Below are positions 16,825 to 25,557 of a stretch of 64,000 nucleotides of DNA, one piece after another. Source of the stretch: DAOUEO01 sp963763495 (GTDB lineage Bacteria; Chloroflexota; Dehalococcoidia; DSTF01; JALHUB01); assembly GCA_963763495.1 (NCBI GenBank), contig CAVXOY010000019.1, forward strand, positions 186,001 through 250,000. The letters are read 5' to 3'. The notes beneath the pieces are model-generated. The model ran no database searches. It was not told where the DNA came from and was given only the letters and a program-made list of their open reading frames with translations. Positions within the stretch are counted from its first letter, which is position 1. Each line of letters starts with the position of its first letter. The translations under genes were made by a program, and so were the position numbers.

Positions 16825-18100
16825 CTAGCGGGACAACGCTCCTTGTAGTACGGCGGTGCTCGCTTGCGGCCCCACGACCGCCATGGCGACGCTGTCGCGG
16901 CTGAACAGACGCTGGGCTAGTATCTGAACCTCCTCGGCGGTGACAGCCTGAAGCTTCCCGACCACCTCGTCGATCGATTCGATCTCCCCTGTCGTGAGCA
17001 GACTCTCGCCGGTGGTGAGGGCAAGCGCTATCGTCGTCTCCAGACCGAGCCGGAAGGTGCCGACGCTGTAGTCGCGGGCGCGGGTCATCTCGTCGTCGGG
17101 CACCGGCTCTGCGGCAAGGCGGAACACCTCCTCCAGTATGACCTTCGCGGTCTCTTCCACGTTCTGAGGGCTGACGCCGGCGCTGATGCGCAAGCAGGCC
17201 GCTGTCATGGTGGCGGCTGACCGACGACCCCACGGAGTAGGCGAGGCCGCGGCGCTCTCGGACTTCTTTGAAGAGACGCGAGCTCATCCCCCGGCCGAGG
17301 ACAGCATTGAGGATGGCGAGAACATAGCGGTCGGGGTCTTGGCGGGGGAGGGCGGGGAGGCCGATAGCAAGGTTGCTCTGGTCGATGTCGCGGGACTCTG
17401 CCTGGAGCCGCTCTTCCGGCAGGCCGGGCTGGAAAGGCAAGAAAGACGGGAAGGAGGAGCGCGGCAGCGAGCCCATCTTCTCCTGCACCAGCGAGACCAC
17501 CCGGTCATGGTCGGTGTTGCCGGCTACGCTCACGACGATATTCTCCGGCACGTGCCAGCGGGCGACGTGGTCGAGCAAGTCGCGGGGAGTGATTCCCTGC
17601 ACACTCTCTTCGCTGCCGGCGATAGGCCAGCCGAGTGGCTGATCGCCGTAGACGGCGCGGGAGAGAAGCTCGCCCGTCCAGTGAGCCGGCTGGTCATGGG
17701 CGCGACGTATCTCCTGTTGAATGACTGTCCTCTCCCTGTCGATCTCGACAGGGTCCAGCAGAGGACGGGTGACCATGTTTGCCAGCACGTCGACAGCGAG
17801 ATCAAGGCGCTCGTAAGGCACCTGTGTCCAGTAGCCGGTCAGTTCCCGGTTGGTGAAGGCGTTCAGGATGCCGCCGGCGCCTTCGATGGCCTGGGAGATG
17901 GCGAGGGCATTGGGGTGGGTGGCGCTGCCTTTGAACAGCAGGTGCTCCACATAGTGAGATAGACCGTTGGTGCGGCGATCTTCCATCCGCGAGCCTACCC
18001 CGACGAAGATGCCGACGCCGACCGATTGGGCAGTTGCCAAGGGGGTGGTCACCACCCGCAGGCCGTTCTCTGTCTCACCTATCTGCCAAGCTATCGCCAT
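16825..18100 (-). CDS. M16-family zinc protease, frame change near 17190
   Basis: Insulinase/processing-peptidase-like protein. ATG 18100 is preceded by GGGGAGGA and begins AIAWQIGETENGLRVVTTPL; the longer open frame to 18154 lacks this site. The inverted zinc motif HXXEH is present as LSHYVEHLLFKGSATHP, and the downstream glutamate lies in VIQQEIRRAHDQPAHW. After SRHHDSGLL the frame changes to RISAGVSPQNVEETAKVILE, which runs to the stop. One indel near 17190 restores a protein of about 424 residues, the usual single-chain size in monoderm bacteria. It is read divergently from the amino-acid operon. Confidence 0.9.
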
Positions 18101-18147
18101 GGCCAATCCTCCCCGTCGTCGTGGATCACTTGCGAATCTACGCTTTG

Positions 18148-18177
18148 TTGACAACTGCCTGGGCTCGCCGATATACT
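18148..18177 (+). promoter_or_regulatory. Strong promoter of the branched-chain amino-acid operon
   Basis: TTGACA (18148-18153), 18-base spacer, TATACT (18172-18177). Predicted transcription start is near 18184, immediately ahead of the T-box leader. Confidence 0.75.
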
Positions 18178-18183
18178 GTTCTC

Positions 18184-18449
18184 TACCATCATACAGAAAG
18201 GCTGTGAAGGGGAGTAGTACGGCTTGTCCCTTTGCCGCAGAGAGCCGGGTGGGTTTGGTGAGAGCCCGGCGGCAGATGGAGCCGGAACTCGCCCCGGAGC
18301 TGCTGAGCCGATGTCCACAGCGGACGGTAGGTTCAGACGGGGAGACGGCCGTTAAGGCGTCCAGCGTTCCGACCTGCTGTTAGACAGGTTGGGAAAGAAG
18401 GGTGGTATCGTCCCGACCCCACGGGATCCCTTTGGGGCGGGGCTTTTTT
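18184..18449 (+). promoter_or_regulatory. T-box riboswitch leader, probable leucine specifier
   Basis: The RNA shows the T-box landmarks in order: AGTAGTAC and AGAGAGCCGGG on the 5' side of stem I, GGTGAGAGCCCGG, then GGAACTCGCCCCGGAGC, and finally the T-box core GGGTGGTATCG at 18400-18410 followed by a terminator. Uncharged tRNA pairs with the specifier and the T-box bulge, and this stabilises the antiterminator. By alignment with the usual GAA-codon-RCC spacing, the specifier is CTC (Leu) at 18288-18290. That assignment is by eye. The downstream operon makes Leu, Val and Ile, which fits. Confidence 0.85.
18411..18449 (+). terminator. T-box terminator
   Basis: CCCGACCCCA pairs with TGGGGCGGGG (two internal mismatches), followed by C and six T bases (18444-18449). 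It overlaps the 3' end of the T-box core, as expected for transcriptional attenuation. Confidence 0.8.
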
Positions 18450-18472
18450 CATAGAGCCACGAGTAGACGAGA

Positions 18473-18622
18473 ATGAGAGCGATGACTCGAAGTTCTAGTC
18501 TCCCCCTCCAGGAGGCATTTGCGGTCTCGGTGCCGGTGGCAGCCGACTCGTTCGGTGCGCCCAGTGGCCGGGACCGCGGCGTAATCCTCCTCCTCTTAGA
18601 GAGTCTCCTGCCCGTCAGCTAG
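18473..18622 (+). CDS. Putative branched-chain leader peptide between T-box and ilvB
   Basis: A 49-codon frame ends with VILLLLESLLPVS and a TAG stop. Of the last 13 codons, nine encode Val, Ile or Leu (GTA ATC CTC CTC CTC TTA ... CTC CTG ... GTC). The last codons overlap the left arm of a hairpin, GCCCGTC (18610-18616) with GACGGGC (18639-18645). This is the layout of a classical ribosome-mediated attenuator, in which stalling at Leu/Ile/Val codons decides the RNA fold. ATG 18473 and ATG 18482 are both possible starts; no strong ribosome site is seen. No T-run follows the hairpin, so the outcome could be translational or Rho-dependent. Function is inferred from position and composition only. 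Confidence 0.5.
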   Translation: MRAMTRSSSLPLQEAFAVSVPVAADSFGAPSGRDRGVILLLLESLLPVS

Positions 18623-18721
18623 TCCCCAGCGCGGTCTCGACGGGCGGCCCTTGAGGATCCATTCCTAGACACGTAGACTAGCGCTCGGCGCGCGTCCTAT
18701 CAAGAAGGGAGTTTTCTAGCA

Positions 18722-20443
18722 ATGAAGATGACAGGTGCCCAGATCATATTGGAGTGCCTGGCAAGGGAAGGGGTGGACATAGTCTTCGGAATTCCCGGAG
18801 GGGCGACTCTTCCCTTCTACGATGCCTTTCGCTACTATCCCCAGATCCGCCACATTCTGGTCAAGCACGAGCAGTCGGCGGCCCACGCTGCTGACGGCTA
18901 TGCCCGCGTAACCGGCAAGGTGGGCGTATGCTGCGCGACTTCCGGGCCCGGCGCCACGAACCTGGTGACCGGTATCGCCAACGCCTGGATGGACTCGGTG
19001 CCCATAGTGGCGATAACCGGCCAGGTGGTGACCTGGCTTGTCGGCCGCGATGGCTTCCAAGAGGCGGACATTACCGGTATCACGCTCCCGATAACGAAGC
19101 ACAACTGGCTCGTGCTCCAGGCGGAGGACCTCGCCGGAATCATCAAGGAGGCGTTCCATATCGCCCGCAGCGGGCGGCCCGGTCCTGTCCTGATCGACGT
19201 GCCGCGGGATGTCTTTCTCCAGGAGGTGGAGTTCGAGTACCCGGAGGAGATAGACCTGCCCGGCTTCAGACCGACGGTGGAGGGCCACCCGGCCCAGATC
19301 AAGAAGGCGGCCCAGCTCATCGACGAATCGGAGAAGCCCCTGATCCTGGCCGGCCACGGCGTCAGGATATCGGGAGCCTTTGAGGAATTGCGGGAGCTGG
19401 CCGAGAAGGCGCAGATCCCGGTCGTCACGACTCTCCTCGGCATTAGCGGCTTCCCGGGCTCCCATCCGCTCTGTATGGGGATGCCGGGGATGCATGGGAT
19501 GTACTGGAATAACCTCGCGATCAACGAGGCTGACCTCCTTGTCGCCGTGGGGATGCGCTTCGATGACCGGGTGACGGGCGCGCTGAAGGACTTTGCGCCC
19601 CATGCCCGCGTCATCCACATCGACATCGACCCGGCGGAGATCGGCAAGGTTGTGAAGCCGACGGTGCCGATAGTCGGCGACGTGAAGCGGGTGCTGGCGG
19701 CCCTGAACCCGCAGGTCAAGAAGCGGCGCCACGACGAGTGGCTGGCCTGGCTCAAGAAGATGAGGGAGGAGCACCCGTCGATCGACATTCCGGAAACGGA
19801 CGATCTCGTGCCCCAGTACGTCATCAAGAAGATCTACGAGCTCAGCGGCGACAAGGGATACGTCGTTACGGATGTCGGCCAGCACCAGATGTGGTCGGCG
19901 CAGTACTTCTGGGGCGACCGCCCCAACGCCTTTATCACCTCCGGCGGCCTGGGCCCCATGGGCTTCGCCGTGCCGGCCGCAATGGGCGTGCAGTTCGCCT
20001 ATCCCAAAGAGCTGGTGTGGGCGATCTGCGGCGACGGCGGTTTCCAGATGACGATGCAGGAGTTGGCCTGTATCGTGGAACACGAGTTGCCGGTCAAGTT
20101 CGCGATCTTGAACAACTCGTTCCTGGGAATGGTGCGCCAGTGGCAGGAGATGTTCTACGACAACAGGATATTCGCCACGCGGGAGTTCGGCCCCGACTAC
20201 GTGAAGCTGGCGGAGGCGTTCGGAGTGGTTGGGCTGCGCGTCACCGACAAGAAGCAGGTGGAGAGCGCGATCGAGCGGGCGCTGCAGCACCCGGGACCGG
20301 CGCTCATCGAGTTCCAGGTGGAGTCCGGAGAGTGCGTCTATCCCATGGTGCCGCCGGGCGCCAGCCTGTCCCAGACTATTGAGCGGCCGCCTGTCCAGAA
20401 GAAGGGCCGAGAAACGTCGAAGGAGGTGACGGCGAGGTCATGA
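18722..20443 (+). CDS. ilvB: Acetolactate synthase, catalytic (large) subunit
   Basis: ThDP- and FAD-dependent enzyme that condenses two pyruvates (Val/Leu branch) or pyruvate with 2-oxobutyrate (Ile branch). Product of 573 residues. The catalytic glutamate lies in VKHEQSAAHAADGYARVTGK near residue 47. The central FAD domain follows, and the ThDP-binding region is GDGGFQMTMQELACIVEHE with NNSFLGMVRQWQEMFYDNR. Length is normal. The N-terminus MKMTGAQIILECLAREGVD has AAGAAGGGAG ahead. Its stop overlaps the ATG of ilvN by four bases. First enzyme gene of the operon controlled by the T-box. Confidence 0.97.
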   Translation: MKMTGAQIILECLAREGVDIVFGIPGGATLPFYDAFRYYPQIRHILVKHEQSAAHAADGYARVTGKVGVCCATSGPGATNLVTGIANAWMDSVPIVAITGQVVTWLVGRDGFQEADITGITLPITKHNWLVLQAEDLAGIIKEAFHIARSGRPGPVLIDVPRDVFLQEVEFEYPEEIDLPGFRPTVEGHPAQIKKAAQLIDESEKPLILAGHGVRISGAFEELRELAEKAQIPVVTTLLGISGFPGSHPLCMGMPGMHGMYWNNLAINEADLLVAVGMRFDDRVTGALKDFAPHARVIHIDIDPAEIGKVVKPTVPIVGDVKRVLAALNPQVKKRRHDEWLAWLKKMREEHPSIDIPETDDLVPQYVIKKIYELSGDKGYVVTDVGQHQMWSAQYFWGDRPNAFITSGGLGPMGFAVPAAMGVQFAYPKELVWAICGDGGFQMTMQELACIVEHELPVKFAILNNSFLGMVRQWQEMFYDNRIFATREFGPDYVKLAEAFGVVGLRVTDKKQVESAIERALQHPGPALIEFQVESGECVYPMVPPGASLSQTIERPPVQKKGRETSKEVTARS

Positions 20444-21012
20444 AGACGAAACATACCATCGTTGCCCTGGTGGAGAACAAGCCGGGCGTCCTGAACCGGA
20501 TCGTCAGCAAGTGGCGGCAGCGGGGCTTCAACATCGAGAGCCTGGCCGTCGGCCACAGCGAGATCCCGGGCCTGTCGCGCATGACCTTCGTTCTGGGTGG
20601 GCCCGCGGCGGACGTGGAACAGGTGGCCAAGCAGCTATACAAGGTCGTCGACGTAGTCAAGATAAGCGACCTCGCGGAGGAAGAGATCGTTACCCGCGAG
20701 CTGGCGCTGCTGAAGGTCAATGCTTCCGACCAGAACCGCAGCGCTATAATCGAGATTGTGGACATCTTCAAGGGCGACATCGTTGACGTTTCTCCGGACT
20801 GCGTGGTCGTCGAGATCACGGGCACGGAGGATAAGGTCGATGCCGCGTTCGAGATGCTCAGGCCCTACGGCGTCCGCGAGATGGCCCGTACGGGACGGGT
20901 CGCGGTAACGCGCGGCCGGTCCTCCACCACGCTGGAGGTCGGAGAGGCGGCGGGAGAGCGGCGCTACCGCCCCGCTGGTCAGGGAAAGCCCCGCGTGGGG
21001 AGCCTGCTCTAG
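20440..21012 (+). CDS. ilvN: Acetolactate synthase, regulatory (small) subunit
   Basis: Activates IlvB and usually confers valine feedback inhibition. The 190-residue product has the N-terminal ACT domain (HTIVALVENKPGVLNRIVSK then RQRGFNIESLAVGHSE) and the C-terminal dimerisation domain ending with MARTGRVAVTRG. A short extra tail rich in Gly, Arg and Ser follows. Start ATG 20440 overlaps the ilvB stop, so translation is coupled. The glycine and asparagine of the ACT loop (KPGVLNR, FNIES) that form the valine site are present. Confidence 0.96.
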   Translation: MKTKHTIVALVENKPGVLNRIVSKWRQRGFNIESLAVGHSEIPGLSRMTFVLGGPAADVEQVAKQLYKVVDVVKISDLAEEEIVTRELALLKVNASDQNRSAIIEIVDIFKGDIVDVSPDCVVVEITGTEDKVDAAFEMLRPYGVREMARTGRVAVTRGRSSTTLEVGEAAGERRYRPAGQGKPRVGSLL

Positions 21013-21084
21013 GCTTGTCCGGACAGGGAAAGACGTAACGGGAAGGAATCTAACGTCCACACGTAAGAAAGGAGCGAGCCGCAA

Positions 21085-22086
21085 ATGGCGAAGATGTATT
21101 ACGACAAGGATGCTGACCTCGCACTTCTTAAGGGCAAGACCATCGGGATCATTGGCTACGGCAGCCAGGGTCACGCCCATGCCCTGAATCTGCGAGAGAG
21201 CGGCTGTAACGTTCTCGTCGGTGAGCTTCCCGGCTCAGACATCTGGAAGCGGGCAGAGGAGGCGGGTTTCCATGTCGGCACGGCGGCCTCGGTTGCCGAG
21301 CAGTCGGACATCATCATGATGCTGGTGCCCGACCAGGCGCAGCGCCACATCTACTACGATTCAGTCGAGGCCGGAATGAAGGCGGGCAAGACTTTGATGT
21401 TCGCGCACGGCTTCAACATTCACTATGGCCAGATCCTGCCCCCGGCCGGCGTCGACGTGAGCATGGTGGCGCCGAAAGGGCCCGGCCATCTGGTGCGAAG
21501 GCTCTATACCGAGGGCAGCGCTACTCCCGCCCTAGTGGCTGTGCATCAAGATGCGAGCGGCAAGGCGAAGGAGATGGCTCTCGCCTACGCCAAGGGCATC
21601 GGTTGCACGCGGGCCGGTGTGTTGGAGACGACGTTCAAGGAGGAGACGGAGACCGATCTCTTCGGCGAGCAGGCAGTCCTTTGCGGCGGCGCGACGGCGC
21701 TGGTGAAGGCCGGCTTCGACACCCTGGTCGAGGCGGGCTACCAGCCGGAGATCGCCTACTTCGAGTGCATGCACGAGCTTAAGCTGATCGTCGACCTGAT
21801 GTATGAGGGCGGCATGAGCTACATGCGCTACTCGATCAGCGACACGGCGGAGTACGGCGACCTGACGCGCGGCCCCCGCATCATCGACGAGTACGTGCGG
21901 GAGACGATGCAGGAGATACTGGAAGACATCCAGGACGGCACGTTTGCCCGCGAGTGGCTGTTGGAGAACCAGGTGGGACGTCCCAGCTTCAATGCCCTGC
22001 GGCGGCAGAACGCCGAGCATCTCATCGAGAAGGTCGGCGCTGAGCTGCGGGACATGATGAGCTGGCTCAAGCAGCAGAAGAAGTAG
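21085..22086 (+). CDS. ilvC: Ketol-acid reductoisomerase, class I
   Basis: Isomerises and reduces 2-acetolactate or 2-aceto-2-hydroxybutyrate. The 333-residue product begins with the Rossmann fold KGKTIGIIGYGSQGHAHAL. The active-site acidic residues lie in ETFKEETETDLFGEQAVLCG and CMHELKLIVDLMYEGGM. The loop after the second strand reads VLVGELPGSDIWKRAEEAG. Most NADPH enzymes have Arg and Ser in this loop, whereas here a Glu ends the strand and few positive charges follow. This suggests NADH or dual use (inference). Ribosome site AAAGGAGCGAG at about 21067-21077. Confidence 0.96.
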   Translation: MAKMYYDKDADLALLKGKTIGIIGYGSQGHAHALNLRESGCNVLVGELPGSDIWKRAEEAGFHVGTAASVAEQSDIIMMLVPDQAQRHIYYDSVEAGMKAGKTLMFAHGFNIHYGQILPPAGVDVSMVAPKGPGHLVRRLYTEGSATPALVAVHQDASGKAKEMALAYAKGIGCTRAGVLETTFKEETETDLFGEQAVLCGGATALVKAGFDTLVEAGYQPEIAYFECMHELKLIVDLMYEGGMSYMRYSISDTAEYGDLTRGPRIIDEYVRETMQEILEDIQDGTFAREWLLENQVGRPSFNALRRQNAEHLIEKVGAELRDMMSWLKQQKK

Positions 22087-22131
22087 CGGTCGTCTAGGCG
22101 GCAATCAAGCCAGTGAGCAAGGAGGTGTACC

Positions 22132-22554
22132 GTGCCCAAGGCAAGTAAGAAACTGCTGGACGCCTTGAACGAGGACCTGGCCTATGAACTGGCGGCCTTG
22201 ACCCAGTACATGTGGCATCATGTCATGGGTCAGGGACTGGAATTCCCGGCCATCTCCAGCATGTTCAAGGAGATCTCCATCGAGGAGATGAAGCATGCGG
22301 AGGCGCTGGCCGAACGTATCGACCTGCTCGGCGGAGTCCCGACAACTCAGCCGAAGGCGATCAAGAGGGGTGGCACCCTCAAGAAGATGCTCCAGGAAGA
22401 CCTAGAGGGTGAGAACACAGCGATCGCTCTCTACAGACAGCACATTGCCCTGGCGGAGAAGGAGAAAGACGTGGTGACCCGCCGCCTGCTGGAGTCGATC
22501 CTGGGGGATGAGGAAGGCCACGCTAACGATTTGGAAGCAGTGCTGGCCAAGTAG
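22132..22554 (+). CDS. Ferritin-like (bacterioferritin-type) protein
   Basis: 140-residue four-helix bundle with a di-iron pattern. It has ELAALTQYMWHHVMGQG, then EISIEEMKHAEALAERIDLL giving ExxH, then EDLEGENTAIALYRQHIALA and ILGDEEGHANDLEAVLAK giving a second ExxH. No haem-ligand methionine in the usual place is obvious. GTG start at 22132 follows GCAAGGAGGTGTACC, a near-perfect ribosome site. It lies between ilvC and leuA. It could store or deliver iron for the Fe-S isomerase LeuCD encoded downstream, or protect it, but no sequence feature proves this. Confidence 0.85.
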   Translation: MPKASKKLLDALNEDLAYELAALTQYMWHHVMGQGLEFPAISSMFKEISIEEMKHAEALAERIDLLGGVPTTQPKAIKRGGTLKKMLQEDLEGENTAIALYRQHIALAEKEKDVVTRRLLESILGDEEGHANDLEAVLAK

Positions 22555-22639
22555 ACGCCGGCACGTTTCATAGTCTTGCATTTGGGAGGCCCAAAGCAGT
22601 CCATGCGTTGGGAAAGGATGAGTGCGCTCAACCTGCGCC

Positions 22640-22708
22640 GGCCCTCTCCGCGTCCTGCGGAGGAGGGCCCTATGGGAGCTTTGCGTATTTAGGGTCACCA
22701 GAGTGACC
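22640..22708 (+). promoter_or_regulatory. Two hairpins in the leuA leader
   Basis: GGCCCTCTCCGC pairs with GCGGAGGAGGGCC (22640-22669), and GGTCAC pairs with GTGACC across a 4-base loop (22693-22708). The second stem ends just before the leuA ribosome site AAAGGAGG. Neither is followed by a T-run. They may tune leuA expression or stabilise the processed message. Confidence 0.45.
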
Positions 22709-22727
22709 AAAGGAGGTTGAGCGAGAA

Positions 22728-24278
22728 ATGGCAGACAGGGTAATCATCTTCGACACGACGCTGCGCGACGGCGAGCAGTCGCCGGGCGTGGCTCTGAATA
22801 TCCAGGACAAGCTGGAGATCGCCCGTCAGTTGGAGAAGCTGCGGGTGGATGTTATCGAGGCGGGGTTCCCGGTCACCTCACCGGGCGACTTCGAGTGCGT
22901 GCAAGCCGTTTCCAGAGAGATACGGGATTGTGCCATCGCCGGGCTGGCGCACGCCGATTCAGCGGCGGTAGACGCTTGTTGGGAAGCCCTCAAAGGGGCG
23001 GCACAGCCTCGCCTTCACATCGTTATCTCGAGCTCCGAGATCCACCTGGCGCACCAACTGCGCAAGGACCGCGATGAGGTGCTGGAGATGGCGCGTACGC
23101 AGGTGGCGCGCGCCAAGAAGTACGTCTCGGACGTGGAGTTCAGCGCCATGGACGCTAGCCGCTCCGACCCCGAGTACCTGTGTCAGTTGTTGGAGCAGGT
23201 GATTGAGGCTGGGGCCACCACTGTCAACATCCCGGACACCGTGGGCTACTCCACGCCTGAGGAGTTTGCGGCCTTCATCCGCGGTATCTTCGAGAGGGTG
23301 CCGAACATCGACAAGGCGGTTGTCTCCGTACACTGCCACAACGACCTGGGAATGGCGGTGGCGAATTCCCTTGCCGCCGTTCGCGCCGGAGTCCGGCAGG
23401 TGGAGTGCTGCGTCAACGGCATCGGGGAGCGCGCCGGGAACGCCTCTTTGGAAGAGATCGTGATGGCGCTCAAAACGCGACAAGACCTGTACGGTGTCGG
23501 GACGCGAATCAACACCAAGGAGCTGTTTCGCACCAGCCGCCTCGTCTCTGACCTGACGGGGTTAGTCGTCCAGCCGAACAAGGCGATCGTCGGCGGCAAC
23601 GCCTTCCGGCATCAGTCCGGCCTCCATCAGGACGGCATCCTCAAGATGCGTGAGACGTACGAGATCATGGATGCCAGCGAGATCGGCTGGCCGTCAGGCG
23701 GGGCGGAACTGGTGCTGGGCAAGCTGTCGGGACGGCACGGCTTCAAGGCGCGGCTGGAGGCTCTGGGTTACGAACTTACCTCTGAGGAGTTCGCGCGCGC
23801 CTTTGCCGACTTCAAGAGACTCGCTGACAAGAAAGCGGAGATCGAAGACGCGGATATCGAGGCGCTGATCGCCGATGAGCTGCGCACGGTTGAGGAGTCC
23901 TATCACCTGGACCTGCTCCAGGTGTCCTGCGGCAACCAACTGGTACCCACGGCGACGGTGCGGGTGATAGCGCCGGGCGGGAAGGAGATTATTCAGACGG
24001 CGACGGGCACAGGCCCGGTAGACGCCGCCTTCAAGGCGATTGACACTATCGTCGGCGTACCGAACAAGCTGCTGGAGTTCTCGGTGAAGAGCATCACGGC
24101 GGGCATCGACGCTATCGGTGAGGTGCTTGTGCGCATCCAGGCGGACGGTCGCACCTACGTCGGGCGTGGCGCCGACACGGATATCATCATGGCAGCGGCG
24201 AAGGCGCTGATGAACGCCTTGAACCGGCTGCTGTCGGCGCAGGGGCGCTCGGCTGGCGACGCAGGGGACAACCCCTAG
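22728..24278 (+). CDS. leuA: 2-isopropylmalate synthase
   Basis: Condenses acetyl-CoA with 2-oxoisovalerate, the committed step to leucine. The 516-residue product has the TIM-barrel signature FDTTLRDGEQSPGVALN, the second signature in VSVHCHNDLGMAVANSLAAV with two metal histidines, and VECCVNGIGERAGNASLEE. A LeuA dimer/regulatory domain fills the C-terminus (about residues 385-505). The ATG follows AAAGGAGG at 8 bases. The regulatory domain indicates leucine feedback, as is usual for the family. Confidence 0.96.
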   Translation: MADRVIIFDTTLRDGEQSPGVALNIQDKLEIARQLEKLRVDVIEAGFPVTSPGDFECVQAVSREIRDCAIAGLAHADSAAVDACWEALKGAAQPRLHIVISSSEIHLAHQLRKDRDEVLEMARTQVARAKKYVSDVEFSAMDASRSDPEYLCQLLEQVIEAGATTVNIPDTVGYSTPEEFAAFIRGIFERVPNIDKAVVSVHCHNDLGMAVANSLAAVRAGVRQVECCVNGIGERAGNASLEEIVMALKTRQDLYGVGTRINTKELFRTSRLVSDLTGLVVQPNKAIVGGNAFRHQSGLHQDGILKMRETYEIMDASEIGWPSGGAELVLGKLSGRHGFKARLEALGYELTSEEFARAFADFKRLADKKAEIEDADIEALIADELRTVEESYHLDLLQVSCGNQLVPTATVRVIAPGGKEIIQTATGTGPVDAAFKAIDTIVGVPNKLLEFSVKSITAGIDAIGEVLVRIQADGRTYVGRGADTDIIMAAAKALMNALNRLLSAQGRSAGDAGDNP

Positions 24279-24293
24279 GCAAGGACAAGATCC

Positions 24294-25557
24294 ATGGGAA
24301 TGACACTGGCTGAGAAGATACTGGCCGCTCACTGCGGCAGAGATAGGGTGTCCCCCGGCGAGCTTGTGAACGCCCGGGTGGACTTCGTGATGGCGAATGA
24401 CGTGACGGCGCCGATCGCGATCCGCGAGTTCCAGAAGCTGGGCGTCGAGCGCGTCTTCGACCCGCAGCGGGTGGCGTTCATACCGTCCCACTTCATCCCG
24501 AACAAGGACATCCAGAGCGCTGAGAACGCCAAGTTCATGCGCGAGTTCGCGATCGCTCAGGGTGCGGTCTACTTCGAGCAGGGCCGCGCCGGCGTCGACC
24601 ACGTGCTCCTGCCCGACGGCGGCTGGGTGCTCCCCGGCGACGTTGTGGTGGGGGCGGACTCCCATACCTGCACCTACGGCGCTCTCGGCTGCTTCGCCAC
24701 CGGCATGGGCAGCACCGACATCGCCTGCGCCATGGCGACGGGCGACATCTGGATGCGCGTCCCGCCGACGATCAAGTTCGTCTATCACGGCAAGCTGAGC
24801 CGTTGGGTCGGCGGCAAGGACATCATCATCCACACCATCGGCGACATCGGCGTCGACGGTGCCCTGTACTGCGCGATGGAGTTCCACGGCGAGGCGCTGG
24901 CGGAGTTGGGCATGGAGGGTCGCTTCACGATCAGCAACATGGCGATTGAGGCGGGCGGGAAGGCCGGTCTGATGGTCCCGGATGACAAGACACTGGCGTA
25001 CGTCCGCGCCCGCGCTAAGCGAGACTGGAAGGTCTACCAGCCCGACCCCGACGCGGCGTATCAGGAGGTGCGGGAGTACGACCTGTCGGCGCTGGAGCCG
25101 ATGGTCGCGGCGCCGTCTTCGCCCGCCAACGCTGTGCCCCTGAGCAAGGCGCCGCGGGTGGATATCGACCAGGTGTTCATCGGAAGCTGCACCAACGGCC
25201 GTCTCGCCGACCTGCGCCTGGCCGCCGAGGTGATAAAGGGCCGGCAGGTGCACTCGCGGGTGCGCTGCATAGTGATACCGGCGTCCCATGAGGTGTATCT
25301 ACAGGCGCTCAGAGAGGGGTTGCTGGAGACGTTCGCCGAGGCGGGCTGCGCCGTCGGCGACGACGACCTGCGGGCCCTGTCTGGGCGGCTACATGGGCAT
25401 CCTCGCTGAAGGGGAGCGCTGCGTGAGCACGAGCAACCGCAACTTCCCCGGTCGCATGGGGCACGTGCGGTCGGAGGTGTATTTGGCGAACCCGGCGGTG
25501 GCGGCGGCTAGCGCGATCGCCGGCAAGCTGGCCGGGCCGGAGGAGGTGCTCGGATGA
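24294..25557 (+). CDS. leuC: 3-isopropylmalate dehydratase large subunit, frame change near 25365
   Basis: Aconitase-family enzyme with a 4Fe-4S cluster. The first frame covers MTLAEKILAAHCGRDRVSPG, VVGADSHTCTYGALGCFATG (first cluster Cys) and VFIGSCTNGRLADLRLA. Just before the remaining two cluster cysteines the frame moves: TTCGPCLGGYMGILAEGERC continues in a second frame to STSNRNFPGRMGH and the stop. One indel near 25365, in a GAC-GAC-GAC run, explains this. The restored length of about 420 residues is that of the shorter, archaeal-like LeuC/HacA type. It overlaps leuD by four bases. Confidence 0.93.

Noticed and set aside
18716..20290. 524-codon open frame antisense to ilvB
   Set aside because: Mirror of a GC-rich coding gene; His/Leu/Arg-rich product with no motif, whereas ilvB has every family motif on the other strand.
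22601..22690. 28-codon frame before leuA (MRWERMSALNLRRPSPRPAE...) as a leucine leader peptide
   Set aside because: Only three Leu codons and no run of branched-chain codons; the hairpins there lack a terminator T-run. Too weak to call.
25365..25375. Programmed ribosomal frameshifting in leuC (and in gyrA near 53583)
   Set aside because: No slippery heptamer with a downstream pseudoknot is evident, and about 25 similar breaks occur in unrelated genes of the window, so error is the simpler cause.
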